A stretch of DNA of 64,000 nt from Clostridia bacterium (GCA_017407205.1 JAFQXA010000016.1:62001-126000); one strand, 5' to 3'; positions 35,762-45,797 are shown, counted from the first letter of the stretch. The notes: a model not told the origin generated them from the sequence alone. A program made the numbers and translations.

Positions 35762-36139
35762 TTACTCATCTTCAGAAAGTGCGTCTATATATCGGCAGAG
35801 CATTTGAAAGGTTTGCTCGCTGATGTCGTGCTCAATTTTGCAGGCATCCTCGCGTGCGACTTCTTCATTTACGCCGATTTTCATGAGAAATGTCATGAGC
35901 TGTTTGTGGCGGTCATACATTGCCTGTGCGATGGCGTGGCCGCTTTCTGTTAAGGTTATCCTGCCGTACTTGTCCATGATTATGTAGCCATCGTTACGCA
36001 GGTTCTTGGTTGCATAGCTGACGCTTGGCTTTGTTACGCCTAACTGTTGTGCGACATCAACCGAGCGGATAAAGCCGTGTTTTTCCTGCATCATGAGCAT
36101 TGCTTCGAGGTAATCCTCTGCAGAGCGTTGTATTTTCAA
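35762..36139 (-). CDS. DtxR/MntR-family metal-dependent repressor
   Basis: A protein of about 125 residues. RSAEDYLEAMLMMQEKHGFIRSVDVAQQLGVTKPSVSYATKNLRNDGYI is the winged helix, and the H-K-Q-L-M / E-D-A-C-K-I-E-H-D segment carries the metal ligands (Glu, Cys, His, Asp). Manganese or iron is the likely effector. There is no ATG: I place the start at TTG 36139 with GGTG 8 bases before it, giving the family-typical N terminus (K-I-Q-R-S-A-E-D-Y). A TTG at 36160 has no ribosome site. It follows the CoA-transferase genes closely; whether it is read from their promoter is not clear. Confidence 0.8.
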   Translation of the reverse strand: MKIQRSAEDYLEAMLMMQEKHGFIRSVDVAQQLGVTKPSVSYATKNLRNDGYIIMDKYGRITLTESGHAIAQAMYDRHKQLMTFLMKIGVNEEVAREDACKIEHDISEQTFQMLCRYIDALSEDE

Positions 36140-36169
36140 TGAAAATGCACCAACTTCCAAATTTTTTTA

Positions 36170-36817
36170 TTAAATCATACTGCCGATTACATCGGGGATT
36201 ATGAGTTTTGCTTCTGTTTGCTCCTGAATTTGTTCTACCGTTACTGTGGGGGCAAGCTCTTTGAGCACAAGCCCTTCTTTTGTGACTTCCAGTACACCAA
36301 GGTCTGTTATTATCATATCGACAACACCGGCGCCTGTGAGGGGATAGGTGCATTTTTTGAGTATCTTCTTGATGCCCTTGTTCGTGTGCTGCATTGCAAC
36401 GATAACTTTTTTTGCACCGTTTACCATATCCATCGCACCGCCCATGCCGGGCATCCATTTTCCGGGGATTGCCCAGCTTGCGATATTGCCTTTTTCGTCA
36501 ACCTGAAGTGCTCCGAGAACTGTTAAGTCTATCATGCCTCGGCGGACGAAGCCGAATGACATTGCACTGTCACAAAAGAAAGCTTCCTTTACTGCTGTGA
36601 CAAGGTCGTTGCCTGCGTTGAATATATCCTTGTCTTCTTCGCCCTCTTTCGGGGCTGAACTTATGCCGATTATGCCGTTTTCAGAATGCATTAACACGTG
36701 CATATCATCGGGAATATAATTGGCGACAAGCGTGGGGATGCCTATGCCGAGGTTGACTATCATATTATCGTGGAGCTCTTTTGTAACACGGCGGGCGATG
36801 AGTTCTTTTGCATCCAT
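36170..36817 (-). CDS. CoA-transferase subunit B (acetoacetate/butyrate type)
   Basis: A 215-residue subunit of a class I CoA-transferase. The catalytic Glu is in LMHSENGIIGIS (the SENG motif), and NLGIGIPTLVANYIP is the family start. It works with the subunit A gene upstream to move CoA between acetate/acetoacetate/butyrate-type acids. ATG 36817 has GAGG 9 bases upstream and one base after the stop of subunit A. Substrate is inferred from family only. Confidence 0.9.
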   Translation of the reverse strand: MDAKELIARRVTKELHDNMIVNLGIGIPTLVANYIPDDMHVLMHSENGIIGISSAPKEGEEDKDIFNAGNDLVTAVKEAFFCDSAMSFGFVRRGMIDLTVLGALQVDEKGNIASWAIPGKWMPGMGGAMDMVNGAKKVIVAMQHTNKGIKKILKKCTYPLTGAGVVDMIITDLGVLEVTKEGLVLKELAPTVTVEQIQEQTEAKLIIPDVIGSMI

Positions 36818-36818
36818 G

Positions 36819-37490
36819 TTATTTGCCCTCACTTTCGATTTTGACTATTGCATTTATAAAAGCACCGGGTACGCTTATGAGGTCACTATCGATGTTGCCT
36901 ATGGGTACTATTTCTTCCGCTTCGACAATAACATAGTCAGCCGCCATTGCCATGAGTGTGTTGAAATTCTTTGCTGCTCTGCGCATATAACAGTTTCCGT
37001 ATTCGTCAACCTTGTATGCGTGAACGAGTGCGACATCTGCGTGAAAGGCTGTTTCAAGTATATACTCTTTTCCATCAAACACACGCTTTTCCTTGCCTTC
37101 TTCGATTACTGTACCAACACCTACGGGGGTATAGAAAGCAGGGATTCCGACACCGCCTGCACGAAGCTTTTCTGCAAAATTGCCTTGGGGAACAAGAACA
37201 ACGCTGTCGGGATCTTTTGCAAGCATTCTTTGAGATGCACTTGAACGCCCGATATAATTTATGTATATCTTTGAAATCATGCCCTCGACGCTGTGCATAT
37301 ATTTATCTATTCCGCGACCGTCCATGCCCGAATCGTTTGTAATCAGGGTAAGATTACGAGCAGGGTGATTTTCCATGTTTTTAAGCAAAAATTCAGGACT
37401 TCCGCCATCGAAAAAGCCAGCAACCATTATGGTATGTCCGCTTTTGATTACACTGAGTGCACTTTTGGCATCAATGATTTTATTTTGCAT
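36819..37490 (-). CDS. CoA-transferase subunit A (acetoacetate/butyrate type)
   Basis: A 223-residue partner of subunit B. DGGSPEFLLKNMENHPARNLTLITNDSG at the CoA-binding side and GVGIPAFYTPVGVGTVIEEGKE are seen. The two-gene order A-B with one base between stop and start is normal. AGGAG precedes the ATG. No thiolase or HMG-CoA genes are in the window. Confidence 0.9.
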   Translation of the reverse strand: MQNKIIDAKSALSVIKSGHTIMVAGFFDGGSPEFLLKNMENHPARNLTLITNDSGMDGRGIDKYMHSVEGMISKIYINYIGRSSASQRMLAKDPDSVVLVPQGNFAEKLRAGGVGIPAFYTPVGVGTVIEEGKEKRVFDGKEYILETAFHADVALVHAYKVDEYGNCYMRRAAKNFNTLMAMAADYVIVEAEEIVPIGNIDSDLISVPGAFINAIVKIESEGK

Positions 37491-37510
37491 ATAAACTTAC
37501 TCCTGTCGAT

Positions 37511-39127
37511 TTAGGATTCCGGAACGGGATTTGATGCATAAGCATCAAGACGTACAATTATGTAACTGCCAACATCCTGAATATAGCCCTCCTTGGGATA
37601 GATGGGCATTGACTTGCACAGTTCTCGTGCTTCGTTATACATTTCCCTCGTGCAAGGCTCCAAATCATAACCTGCATACTCAAATATCTTATAAAGCTCT
37701 GTGCAGGGCTGTGAGAATGCTGTTATTGACCATGAAAGCATGCTCGTTACGCTTGTCTGTGCAATCTTGCGCATATATGCAGACTCGCCAAGATACTTAA
37801 TCTGTGTTTCTCTGTCGAGGTAAATGTGGTCTGTAAGTCTTTCGTTATACAAGAGCTTCTGACCGACAAAAACAACGGGCTTTCTGAGATTGTAATGAAC
37901 TGACAAATCATAGCCTATCTGGTCTACAACCTTCATTTCCGCTTCATAACGCTGATGATTCAAGCAGAACCAATTATTTGTTTCAACGCCCTGTATGAAG
38001 CAAAATACAATAAGTGCAACTGAAGCAGCATATCTTAAAATGTTGAGTTTTTTAGGCATTGAAAGTGCAAAATGGAGAACTATTGCGAATGTGAATGCTG
38101 TAAAGAATGAGAAAACAAGACAGCATCTGTACGGAGATACCGAGCCTTGAATTAAGGTTAAAAGTATGAGCGAGAAAAGAGAGCCGCCGCTTAATACTAA
38201 AAGGGCATATGCTTTTCTTCTGACTGCAATCACTATTGAGAATGCTATGAATACAAATACCGCACACCAAAGTATTGTAAGAGGCATATACCAAAGTGCA
38301 GAAACTATATAGTCCTGATAGATGCCTAAGAATGCCTTTTCAAGACCGCCTATAAGACCGAGCTTCTTGTAGAAAATAGTGTTGGCTGCACCAAGTGACG
38401 GGGGAAGTGAGGGGGTTGAACTTATGACTATTTCCGTTGTAACAAGCTCAAGTGCGAGTCCTGCGACCAATGGGATTGCCATTAAAAGGCCGTTTATACA
38501 AAATGTCTTGAAGCGTTTATGCTCATCCTCGCCAAACAGTCCTCTTACGAGCAATACTATGAATACGCAAAGAACATATACGGGCAGGAGGGCTTCATAG
38601 ATTGATACTGCAACTGCAAGCATCAATGCTGCAAGAATGATATGCCATATCTTTTTATCTTCAAAGAAACTCAGCATCTGCAAAAGAGAAAATGCGACAA
38701 GTACGTAACCAAGCCCTATATTCCAGCCCATCATTGTGTAAACCCAATATTCGGTTATTATCGGATATGTGATAAAGAGGCAGGCAAAAGCTGTGTAGAA
38801 ATGCTTGTTGAACTTATCAAATGATGCACGCTTTAATACTACACAGAAAAGAATTGTGGCAGACAAAAGTGCCAAAAGCCCTAAAAATTCATCGGCAAAG
38901 GGGAAAAGCTCGGACAAGTTGAGCAAGGGAGCAAGCAGTGGAAGAATGAGCCTGCCCTGGGCAATGGAACGACCTTCGAAAAGGTATTCGTTTCTTGCAA
39001 CTGCATCAACGCCGTAGGTGAAGTTTGTAAGCTGAAATCCAAAAGCCAAAGCTGCCGCCAAAAGAAGCGGAACCATGAATGAATAACGCTTTACGAAAAA
39101 GGACAAATCTTTAACTAATCTTTTCAT
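37511..39127 (-). CDS. GtrII-like membrane glucosyltransferase domain protein
   Basis: A 538-residue polytopic membrane protein with about ten predicted helices. The N-terminal signature FTYGVDAVARNEYLFEGRSIAQGRLILPLL, with an Asp in the first extracellular loop, is typical of the GtrII (PF14264) group. These use lipid-linked glucose to decorate surface polymers. A long C-terminal soluble part follows (about 405-538). Its position between ctfA and mrdA suggests a cell-surface role. The bactoprenol-glucosyltransferase-like GT2 at 28976 could supply its donor; that is inference. Confidence 0.75.
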   Translation of the reverse strand: MKRLVKDLSFFVKRYSFMVPLLLAAALAFGFQLTNFTYGVDAVARNEYLFEGRSIAQGRLILPLLAPLLNLSELFPFADEFLGLLALLSATILFCVVLKRASFDKFNKHFYTAFACLFITYPIITEYWVYTMMGWNIGLGYVLVAFSLLQMLSFFEDKKIWHIILAALMLAVAVSIYEALLPVYVLCVFIVLLVRGLFGEDEHKRFKTFCINGLLMAIPLVAGLALELVTTEIVISSTPSLPPSLGAANTIFYKKLGLIGGLEKAFLGIYQDYIVSALWYMPLTILWCAVFVFIAFSIVIAVRRKAYALLVLSGGSLFSLILLTLIQGSVSPYRCCLVFSFFTAFTFAIVLHFALSMPKKLNILRYAASVALIVFCFIQGVETNNWFCLNHQRYEAEMKVVDQIGYDLSVHYNLRKPVVFVGQKLLYNERLTDHIYLDRETQIKYLGESAYMRKIAQTSVTSMLSWSITAFSQPCTELYKIFEYAGYDLEPCTREMYNEARELCKSMPIYPKEGYIQDVGSYIIVRLDAYASNPVPES

Positions 39128-39157
39128 ACTGACCTCTTTTAAATTATCTTTTGCTGA

Positions 39158-41764
39158 TTACATAATCGGTGTGTTTATATTGGGTAGGTTTTCAAGGGCG
39201 GATGCTTCCTGACGCTCGAAATAATATGTGAGTATTTCTTCAGCAGCTGAAGCACTCCACTTGCCTGCATAGCCGTTTGGAACGCATATTACTATCGCTA
39301 TCTGTGCATTGTCACGGGGAGTATATGTTACAAACCATGACGTGTTTTCAATATCGATAAGATTATTTGTACCTATCTGTGCAGAACCGGTTTTGCCTGC
39401 GATTCTGTCAAGATATCCTGCATCCTTAAAGCTTTGAGTAAATGCATCCGATGCGGTACCTCCGTCTTCGGGTGACACAACGCCTGCCATGCCGTTCTTG
39501 ATTGCTCTCCAAACGGAAGAGTCGGCATCTATCGTGTTGTAAACCGTTGGCTCAACCTCAAGAACTACGTTACTGCATTCGTCAAGTACACGGTCAACTA
39601 TATGCGTATCGTAAACCGTACCGCTGTTTGCTATTGCTGCAATATAACGTGCAACTGCAATGGGTGTAACGAGTGATATACCCTGACCTATGCCTGCGCG
39701 GATTGTCTGCGTGGGCTTCCATTGAATTTCGTTAAGAAGCGAGCTTATGTCTGAAACGCAGTTGTTTGCAAGCGTCCATCCCTCGGGAAGTCCGAGCTCT
39801 TCGCTCATTATTTTTCTCATTTGAGGACCTTCACCGTCTATACTGCCGTCCTGAAGCTCCATAAGCCTTAACGCACAGTAGGAAATCTTATCATCATTTA
39901 TTTCCATGCTTCGCATTGAAAGGTAGGATTTCAGGCGTTCTTTAAGCTGACGGTAAACAAGGTTTGGCAAGCTGCTCTTTTGGTCGCTCAAGTCTGCCGT
40001 GTTGTCATAAAGTGCACTTTGGCCGCCTATAATGCCTGTTGCTTCACCCGTGAGCTCAATTCCTGTTGAGGTTGAAAGACCGAGCTTTTCAGACCAGTCA
40101 TTCAGTCTGTCTATACCGAGCCTCTTTGAAACCTCAAAGAAATAGTAGTTGCATGAGTTCGTAAGTGCACGCGTAAGGTTCTGTGCGGCGTGATTTTCAG
40201 AATGTCTTGTCCAGCAGTGTGCAGGGTTTGTCGTGATGTATGAGCCGTCATCGAGCTGATAGTAGTAAACGTACTCGCAGTCAATAGTTTCGTCAAGGCC
40301 TATAACACGCTCAACTGTGCCTGCAAGACCTGTTACGGGTTTAAATATTGAACCCGGAGCAAGCTTTGCCGAGATTGCCTTGTTGCGCATTGGAGTGGTG
40401 TCCGCTGCTGCTTCGCCGAAGAGCATATCACTCTGCTCAACCGATAATCCGTCAATGAACCAGTTAGGATCATAGGATGGGTAGGACGCCATTGAAAGCA
40501 CATCGCCGTTTGTAACATCGATTACAACTATTGCACCTGTTTTTGCGGTGTCTATCTTTGAAAGGTCACCCTTTGTTGCCTTTGCATACTTTCCGTCCTC
40601 ATCAAGGCTTAAAAGCTCCTGTTCGTCCGCCGCTATCTTGTTGATAAGCGTTTCAAGTGCTTCTTCCGTCACCTTTTGAAGCTGTAAATCTATAGTCAGC
40701 ATTATATCGTTTCCGTTTGAAGCACCCGTGTGCGAGATTTCACGGATTGTGCTTCCCGAATCGTTAACCTCGATTACCTGAACGCCCTTGTGCTCGTTTG
40801 TAGCACCGGTCAAATAACGCTCCATTCTTGCTTCAACGCCCGAAACGCCTATATAGTCATTATAGGAATAGCCCATCTTGAGCATATTGTAAAGCGTGTT
40901 GCCGTTTTCATCCTTCATGACGCTTCCGTCTTCATTGTAGGCTACGGCACCTTTGTAATCTTCTTCGGCAAAACCGAGATTTTCAAGATATGAAGCTGTA
41001 ACCGTGTTAACGCTTCTGCTTTGGTAGCCTAAAATATGGGCTGCCGTTGTGCCGTGAGGGTAAACCCTGCTTGTGCTCTGGGAAGTGGTAAGCCCCAAAA
41101 GCTCATCGCTTCGCATGGTGATTTCAGCAATTACCTCGATGCCGACATTGTAGGCGATGGTTATGGGGGCGTATGCCTTGTAGTTGTTGAGATTGACTTC
41201 CTGTCTTATAGATATTATCTTGTTTGCTTCCTCAAAGCTTAAGTCTTCGGGAATAAACCAATACGCGCGGAGCTTCAAATATGCTTCTTCGGCGGTGATA
41301 TCTTCATCACTAAAACCCATCGCGTTCCTGAAATTTCTGTAACGCGCCTCGATTGCAGCTTTGCTCTGAACGCCCCAATCGTAGTATATATTACCGTTCT
41401 CATCCATTTTAAGGTACGAGGTATCAATGGTGGAATAGCCGTAGCTTTCTATAATGTCTATTGCCTTTATGAGTGATTCCGTGTAAAGTGCCGTGTAATA
41501 GTCACTGCGTTTTGCGGCGTCACGCTGGAAATCAATGTTATAAGTCGTTTCATCGTAGGCAAGCACGAGACCGTTTCTGTCAAGGATTTTACCGCGAGTG
41601 CCCGATGTCGTTATTGTGCGTGTTGTGCGTGAAAGCGCTTCCGCTGTGTATTCTTCGTTGTGAGCAATTGTAAGCACTCCAAGCTGAAAAATGAGTGCAA
41701 ACATCATAACTAAAAGAATGACGGCAAGAATTATAAAACGGGAGGCATTTGAGTTTGTATTCAT
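39158..41764 (-). CDS. mrdA: Penicillin-binding protein 2 (elongasome transpeptidase)
   Basis: An 868-residue class B PBP with one N-terminal helix (FIILAVILLVMMFALIFQL). The pedestal domain begins RTITTSGTRGKILDRNG. Catalytic motifs: SIFK (near residue 473, in LAPGSIFKP), SCN (in NSCNYYF), and KTG (near 790, in AGKTGSAQ). It makes cross-links in side-wall peptidoglycan. It follows mreD by 3 bases, forming mreC-mreD-mrdA. Its length is greater than the E. coli enzyme (633), due to inserts common in Clostridia. Confidence 0.93.
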   Translation of the reverse strand: MNTNSNASRFIILAVILLVMMFALIFQLGVLTIAHNEEYTAEALSRTTRTITTSGTRGKILDRNGLVLAYDETTYNIDFQRDAAKRSDYYTALYTESLIKAIDIIESYGYSTIDTSYLKMDENGNIYYDWGVQSKAAIEARYRNFRNAMGFSDEDITAEEAYLKLRAYWFIPEDLSFEEANKIISIRQEVNLNNYKAYAPITIAYNVGIEVIAEITMRSDELLGLTTSQSTSRVYPHGTTAAHILGYQSRSVNTVTASYLENLGFAEEDYKGAVAYNEDGSVMKDENGNTLYNMLKMGYSYNDYIGVSGVEARMERYLTGATNEHKGVQVIEVNDSGSTIREISHTGASNGNDIMLTIDLQLQKVTEEALETLINKIAADEQELLSLDEDGKYAKATKGDLSKIDTAKTGAIVVIDVTNGDVLSMASYPSYDPNWFIDGLSVEQSDMLFGEAAADTTPMRNKAISAKLAPGSIFKPVTGLAGTVERVIGLDETIDCEYVYYYQLDDGSYITTNPAHCWTRHSENHAAQNLTRALTNSCNYYFFEVSKRLGIDRLNDWSEKLGLSTSTGIELTGEATGIIGGQSALYDNTADLSDQKSSLPNLVYRQLKERLKSYLSMRSMEINDDKISYCALRLMELQDGSIDGEGPQMRKIMSEELGLPEGWTLANNCVSDISSLLNEIQWKPTQTIRAGIGQGISLVTPIAVARYIAAIANSGTVYDTHIVDRVLDECSNVVLEVEPTVYNTIDADSSVWRAIKNGMAGVVSPEDGGTASDAFTQSFKDAGYLDRIAGKTGSAQIGTNNLIDIENTSWFVTYTPRDNAQIAIVICVPNGYAGKWSASAAEEILTYYFERQEASALENLPNINTPIM

Positions 41765-41767
41765 GCT

Positions 41768-42280
41768 TTAGCCTCCTATCCTGTAATCGACACGCTGGCG
41801 AACCTGCCTGTTCATTATGGGGCGTAAAATTATGTGGATTATCATGCAAACAAGCCCTGTCAACAAAGCACAGGGGAGAATGTATGTCAAAAGCATACTT
41901 GCATAGTGAAAATTGCCACCCATCATTGCGAGTGTGAGTGCGTAGATATTATCTTTTAAAAATGATGCACAGGCGGCAATGAGGGGAGCGACAACGATAT
42001 TGTCCGAATAGAACTTACCTTCAAAAAGCCCTGCTGCCATGCCCGAAAGCATGTATATGAGTGCATTAAAGCCAACGAATTCGCCAAAGAAGATATCGGA
42101 AAAAAGACCGACTATAAGCCCTGCAATACCGCCTTTAAAGCTGCCTGCAAGTACGGAAAAAGATATAACAACTGCAAGCACAACATCGGGACGAACACCT
42201 GCTATGTTAAGCCTGTGAAATAAAATTGAATCGAAATAAAGTGCAAGTATCAAAAGAATGGGGACAGCAAAGCGTTTCAT
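41768..42280 (-). CDS. mreD: Rod shape-determining protein MreD
   Basis: A 170-residue membrane protein with about five helices. The stretch GFNALIYMLSGMAAGLFEGKFYSDN is MreD-like. Its start overlaps the mreC stop as ATGA. It scaffolds the elongasome with MreC. Confidence 0.9.
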   Translation of the reverse strand: MKRFAVPILLILALYFDSILFHRLNIAGVRPDVVLAVVISFSVLAGSFKGGIAGLIVGLFSDIFFGEFVGFNALIYMLSGMAAGLFEGKFYSDNIVVAPLIAACASFLKDNIYALTLAMMGGNFHYASMLLTYILPCALLTGLVCMIIHIILRPIMNRQVRQRVDYRIGG

Positions 42281-43128
42281 TCTGTTTCACCGTCCGTCGA
42301 AATTATTACCATTACTTCTTCGATGTGATTGAAATCAACTGAAGGAGCAACAAGTGCGTTGCGCTCATTTGAATCATTGCCCGATGTGCGTGTAACTTCA
42401 GTTACAGTGCCTACTGCAATGCCCTTGGGGAATACACCGCCAAGCCCGTTGGTAACTATGATGTCACCCGGTACGAGGTCGCTTCCCGATGGGAGATAGT
42501 AAAGCTCAAGCGAAGAGGACGAGCCGTTTTCCAAAACGCCCTGCACCATAGCGCCGTCCCTCGTGCGTTCGACCATTACGCTTACTGTTGAACGAGAATC
42601 GATTATCGAGCTTACTTTTGCCCATGTTGCACCGACGTCTGTTATTCTGCCAACGAGCCCCAAAGAGTTCACTACGGGCATATTCTTTTCAATTCCGCTT
42701 GTTCTGCCTGCGTTTATTGTGAATGTGTCAAACCAGGCTCCCTGACCTTTTGCTATTACGGAAGCTGTCACGTACTTGTAGCTTTCATTTGTTTGTGCGT
42801 AGTTTAAAAGCTGTTTTAAACGCTCGTTTTCAAGGCGAAGTTCCTCAAGCTCTTTTTCGGATTGCTCAAGCTGTGCAACACGAAGCTTTAACTGCTCATT
42901 TTCCTTGTCTGCATCGGTGGCATTAAAAACACGCGCGAAAAAGTCCACTATTCCGTTTGAAACATTGGACGCAAAGGTTTGCACGGGCTGTGCAATACTG
43001 CCAATAGTGCTTTCTACCCACGATACCGTTCTGTCACCCGATGTGGCAAATATGAGTATCACAAGCACAAGCACTGTTGCAAGCATTATTATCAGAGGTT
43101 TGTTTTTGAAAAAATTATTACTCATCAT
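42277..43128 (-). CDS. mreC: Rod shape-determining protein MreC
   Basis: A 283-residue protein: one N-terminal helix (PLIIMLATVLVLVILIFAT), a coiled coil (ENEQLKLRVAQLEQSEKELEELRLENERLKQLL) and two beta-barrel domains (VTASVIAKGQGAWFDTFTINAG ... VVNSLGLVGRI). mreB is not adjacent: a dockerin gene occupies the upstream place. Either of two tandem ATGs (43128 or 43125) may be the start. Confidence 0.92.
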   Translation of the reverse strand: MMSNNFFKNKPLIIMLATVLVLVILIFATSGDRTVSWVESTIGSIAQPVQTFASNVSNGIVDFFARVFNATDADKENEQLKLRVAQLEQSEKELEELRLENERLKQLLNYAQTNESYKYVTASVIAKGQGAWFDTFTINAGRTSGIEKNMPVVNSLGLVGRITDVGATWAKVSSIIDSRSTVSVMVERTRDGAMVQGVLENGSSSSLELYYLPSGSDLVPGDIIVTNGLGGVFPKGIAVGTVTEVTRTSGNDSNERNALVAPSVDFNHIEEVMVIISTDGETE

Positions 43129-43148
43129 CCTATATTATAAGATGAAAA

Positions 43149-43173
43149 GCCGCCATGTGCAAGTCATGGCGGC
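43149..43173 (-). terminator. Terminator of the LRR-dockerin gene
   Basis: GCCGCCATG, loop, CATGGCGGC; TTTT follows on the minus strand. It also shows that mreC starts its own transcript. Confidence 0.8.
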
Positions 43174-43205
43174 AAATCGACATAATCTGTTCTAAATTTC
43201 AATGC

Positions 43206-45797
43206 TTACGCGGAGACTATTCTCTGAAGCTCAGCAATATCGCGTGAGTTTACTTTGGGATTACCGTCTGCATCGATATCATCGTTTGCGTTTGCAGCAG
43301 CGAAATAAATACCTTCAAGAAGCGTGCTGCCGGTTACGTGCCTCTGCAAAGAAGCAATATCTCGTGAGTTTATCTTACCGTCGCCCGTGATGTCGCCGGG
43401 GAGGAGAACAGTAATCTCATCAACTACTGCAGAGTTCTTTACAAGCTGTATCTTTGAGCCTGTACCTGCGATATCATTGCCCGTAAGAATAATTGTACCG
43501 TCAGCTGTTACTATGCGGATGCTTGCTGAATCTTCAAATGTAGCAATGATGTCTGAAACTTTGGTTTCTTTTGTAATGCCCTTGAGTACCCCGGCGCTTA
43601 CTGTGTAGGGTGAGCCGAATGTAGGTGTGAGCCTTGTAACGTCGCTTGCACCGTAGGGAGCGATGGGGTAGCCATACCAGTTATCTTCGTTATTGGGTGC
43701 CCATGAGCTTGCCCTGTCTGCCAAGTAGTAAATTGTAAAGCCTTCAGCTACGCTGTTGAATACGAAGTAACCGCTTGATGTGGGCTTATCTCCGAGGAAG
43801 TAGGCACTCTTAAGCTTTTCGCATTTTGCAAATGCGGAGGCGCCCAATGTTGTCAAAGAAGCAGGAAGGCGTACAGTCTCAAGTGCCGTGCAGGATGAAA
43901 ATGCACTGCTGCCTATTTCCGTCAATGTATCGGGGAAAATTATTGCTGTGAGGTTGGGACATGATGCAAATGCACTTGAGGGGATTGAAGTCATTGCAGC
44001 GGGGAGTGTAACCGATGTAATGAGCGTACCGGACATAGCACTTGAATCCATGCTTGAAACCGTACCGGGGAAAGTAAATGCACCCGTCTTTGCAGGGGGG
44101 AACGCTACAAGCTTTGTAACATCTTTGTTGTAAACAACACCGTCAACAGATGTGAAATTGGGGTTTGCTTCAGAAACTGTAATCGTATCAAGTGCATAGC
44201 AATTGAATGTCCAGAATGAACCGAAAGAGGAAAGACTGCTGCCGATTACAACTTCCTTGAGAGCATAACAGCCTGCGAATGTTGAAGCACCGATTGAAAC
44301 AACGGAATCGGGGATAACCATTTGAGTAAGCTTTTCACATTTTGAGAATGCCATCATACCGATTGTCTCAATTGATGAGGGCATTGTTATTGCTGTCAAA
44401 TCTGTCATGCCGAAGAATGCATTTGCAGCAATATCCGTTACGGGGAATCCGTTTATAGCGGAGGGGATTTCAATAGCACCGGTTACGCCGTCCGTCAAGC
44501 CCGTGATCGAGATTGTACCCTGGTCGGTTACATTGTACTCAAATATGCCATATGTACCGGATGAAATATTGGAGTATGAAGCGATGGGGTAACCAAAGCG
44601 TGTTTTTTCACCGTTGGGAGCCCATGAAGAAACGTTTGCAAAACGGTAGTATATTTTAAATTCGGGAGCTGCATCGTCAAACACGCCTGCACCGAAGTAC
44701 TGGGGAACAGCACCTCTGAAGTATGCACTTGTAAGTGATGAACAGCCATAGAATGCGTAGTCACCGATTGAGTTTATTGTTTCGGGAATAACTACCGACT
44801 GAATTTTTGAACAGCCTGTCAAAGAGAAGCTTTCAATAGCTGTTACGTATCTTCCGCCGATTTTGTCGGGGATAACGAGTGTAGACTGGATTTTTGCCTC
44901 ATCAAAGCCGACTATTGTTACTGTATTTGTGTCCTCTACAATGTACTTAAGTCCGTCATACGTACCGCTCATCTTTGAGTTGTAAGCAGAAATGGGATAA
45001 GCATCGGAAGAATAAGTTTTTTCACCATTGGGTGCCCAGGCATTTGCGTTTTCTTCGTAATAGTAGATAGAGAAAGCAGGAGAAGCATTCTCAAAAACGC
45101 CTGTGCCGAAGGATGTGGGCGGAAGTGCTTCAAAGAATGCGTTTGTAAGTGATGTGCAGCGCCTAAAAGCACTGTTGCCGATCTTTGAAAGCGTGCCTTT
45201 GACTGTAAGGTCTTTGAGCATTATACAGTCTGCAAAAGCTTCTGTTCCGATTGTGGTAACGGAAGCGGGGATTGTTACTGCTGTGAGGGAAGCACAGCCT
45301 TTGAATGCATAATCACTTATAACCTTGAGTGTGTTGGGGATATTGATGCTCTTTATTGACTTACAAAGATTAAATGCATATGCACCGAGTGTTGTAAGGT
45401 TTGTGGGGAGATTTACGGAAGCAAGCGCAGTACAGCCAAAGAATGCCCTTTCGCCGATTGAAGTTACGCTGTCGGGAATGTGTATGCTTGTGATGTTCAT
45501 GCACATACGGAAAGCTTCATCAGCTATTGCCGTAACGGGCAAAGCAATTGCGTTTGTCCAGGGGTCAAGCAAAGTATCGGGAATTACTATATCGCCCGAT
45601 GCATCCTGAGCACAGCCCGTAATTGTTACAGAACCGTTGTTCTCTATTGTGTAAGTGAGAGAGCCATAGGGTAGTCCCGTTGCAATGGCACGCGTGACAG
45701 GAGCGCCAACAGCTTCTTTCATTTCTGCGTTTGCAAGTGATGTGCAAAGTGAGAAAACCATGATAATGGACAATACCAAGCATAAAAACTTTTTCAT
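43206..45797 (-). CDS. Secreted BspA-type leucine-rich repeat protein with C-terminal dockerin
   Basis: An 863-residue secreted protein. A signal peptide (KKFLCLVLSIIMVFSLCTSLANA) is followed by LRR_5 repeats of the BspA type (I-x2-x-A-F-x-x-C-x-x-L-x-x-V-x-I-P), arranged in three or four blocks with YYxxxASSWAPNGE-like separators. The last 65 residues form a type I dockerin: two calcium loops GDITGDGKINSRDIASLQRH and NDDIDADGNPKVNSRDIAELQR. A dockerin would bind a cohesin on a scaffoldin; no cohesin gene is in the window. Its role may be adhesion. Perfect promoter and ribosome site GGAGG. Confidence 0.92.
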   Translation of the reverse strand: MKKFLCLVLSIIMVFSLCTSLANAEMKEAVGAPVTRAIATGLPYGSLTYTIENNGSVTITGCAQDASGDIVIPDTLLDPWTNAIALPVTAIADEAFRMCMNITSIHIPDSVTSIGERAFFGCTALASVNLPTNLTTLGAYAFNLCKSIKSINIPNTLKVISDYAFKGCASLTAVTIPASVTTIGTEAFADCIMLKDLTVKGTLSKIGNSAFRRCTSLTNAFFEALPPTSFGTGVFENASPAFSIYYYEENANAWAPNGEKTYSSDAYPISAYNSKMSGTYDGLKYIVEDTNTVTIVGFDEAKIQSTLVIPDKIGGRYVTAIESFSLTGCSKIQSVVIPETINSIGDYAFYGCSSLTSAYFRGAVPQYFGAGVFDDAAPEFKIYYRFANVSSWAPNGEKTRFGYPIASYSNISSGTYGIFEYNVTDQGTISITGLTDGVTGAIEIPSAINGFPVTDIAANAFFGMTDLTAITMPSSIETIGMMAFSKCEKLTQMVIPDSVVSIGASTFAGCYALKEVVIGSSLSSFGSFWTFNCYALDTITVSEANPNFTSVDGVVYNKDVTKLVAFPPAKTGAFTFPGTVSSMDSSAMSGTLITSVTLPAAMTSIPSSAFASCPNLTAIIFPDTLTEIGSSAFSSCTALETVRLPASLTTLGASAFAKCEKLKSAYFLGDKPTSSGYFVFNSVAEGFTIYYLADRASSWAPNNEDNWYGYPIAPYGASDVTRLTPTFGSPYTVSAGVLKGITKETKVSDIIATFEDSASIRIVTADGTIILTGNDIAGTGSKIQLVKNSAVVDEITVLLPGDITGDGKINSRDIASLQRHVTGSTLLEGIYFAAANANDDIDADGNPKVNSRDIAELQRIVSA

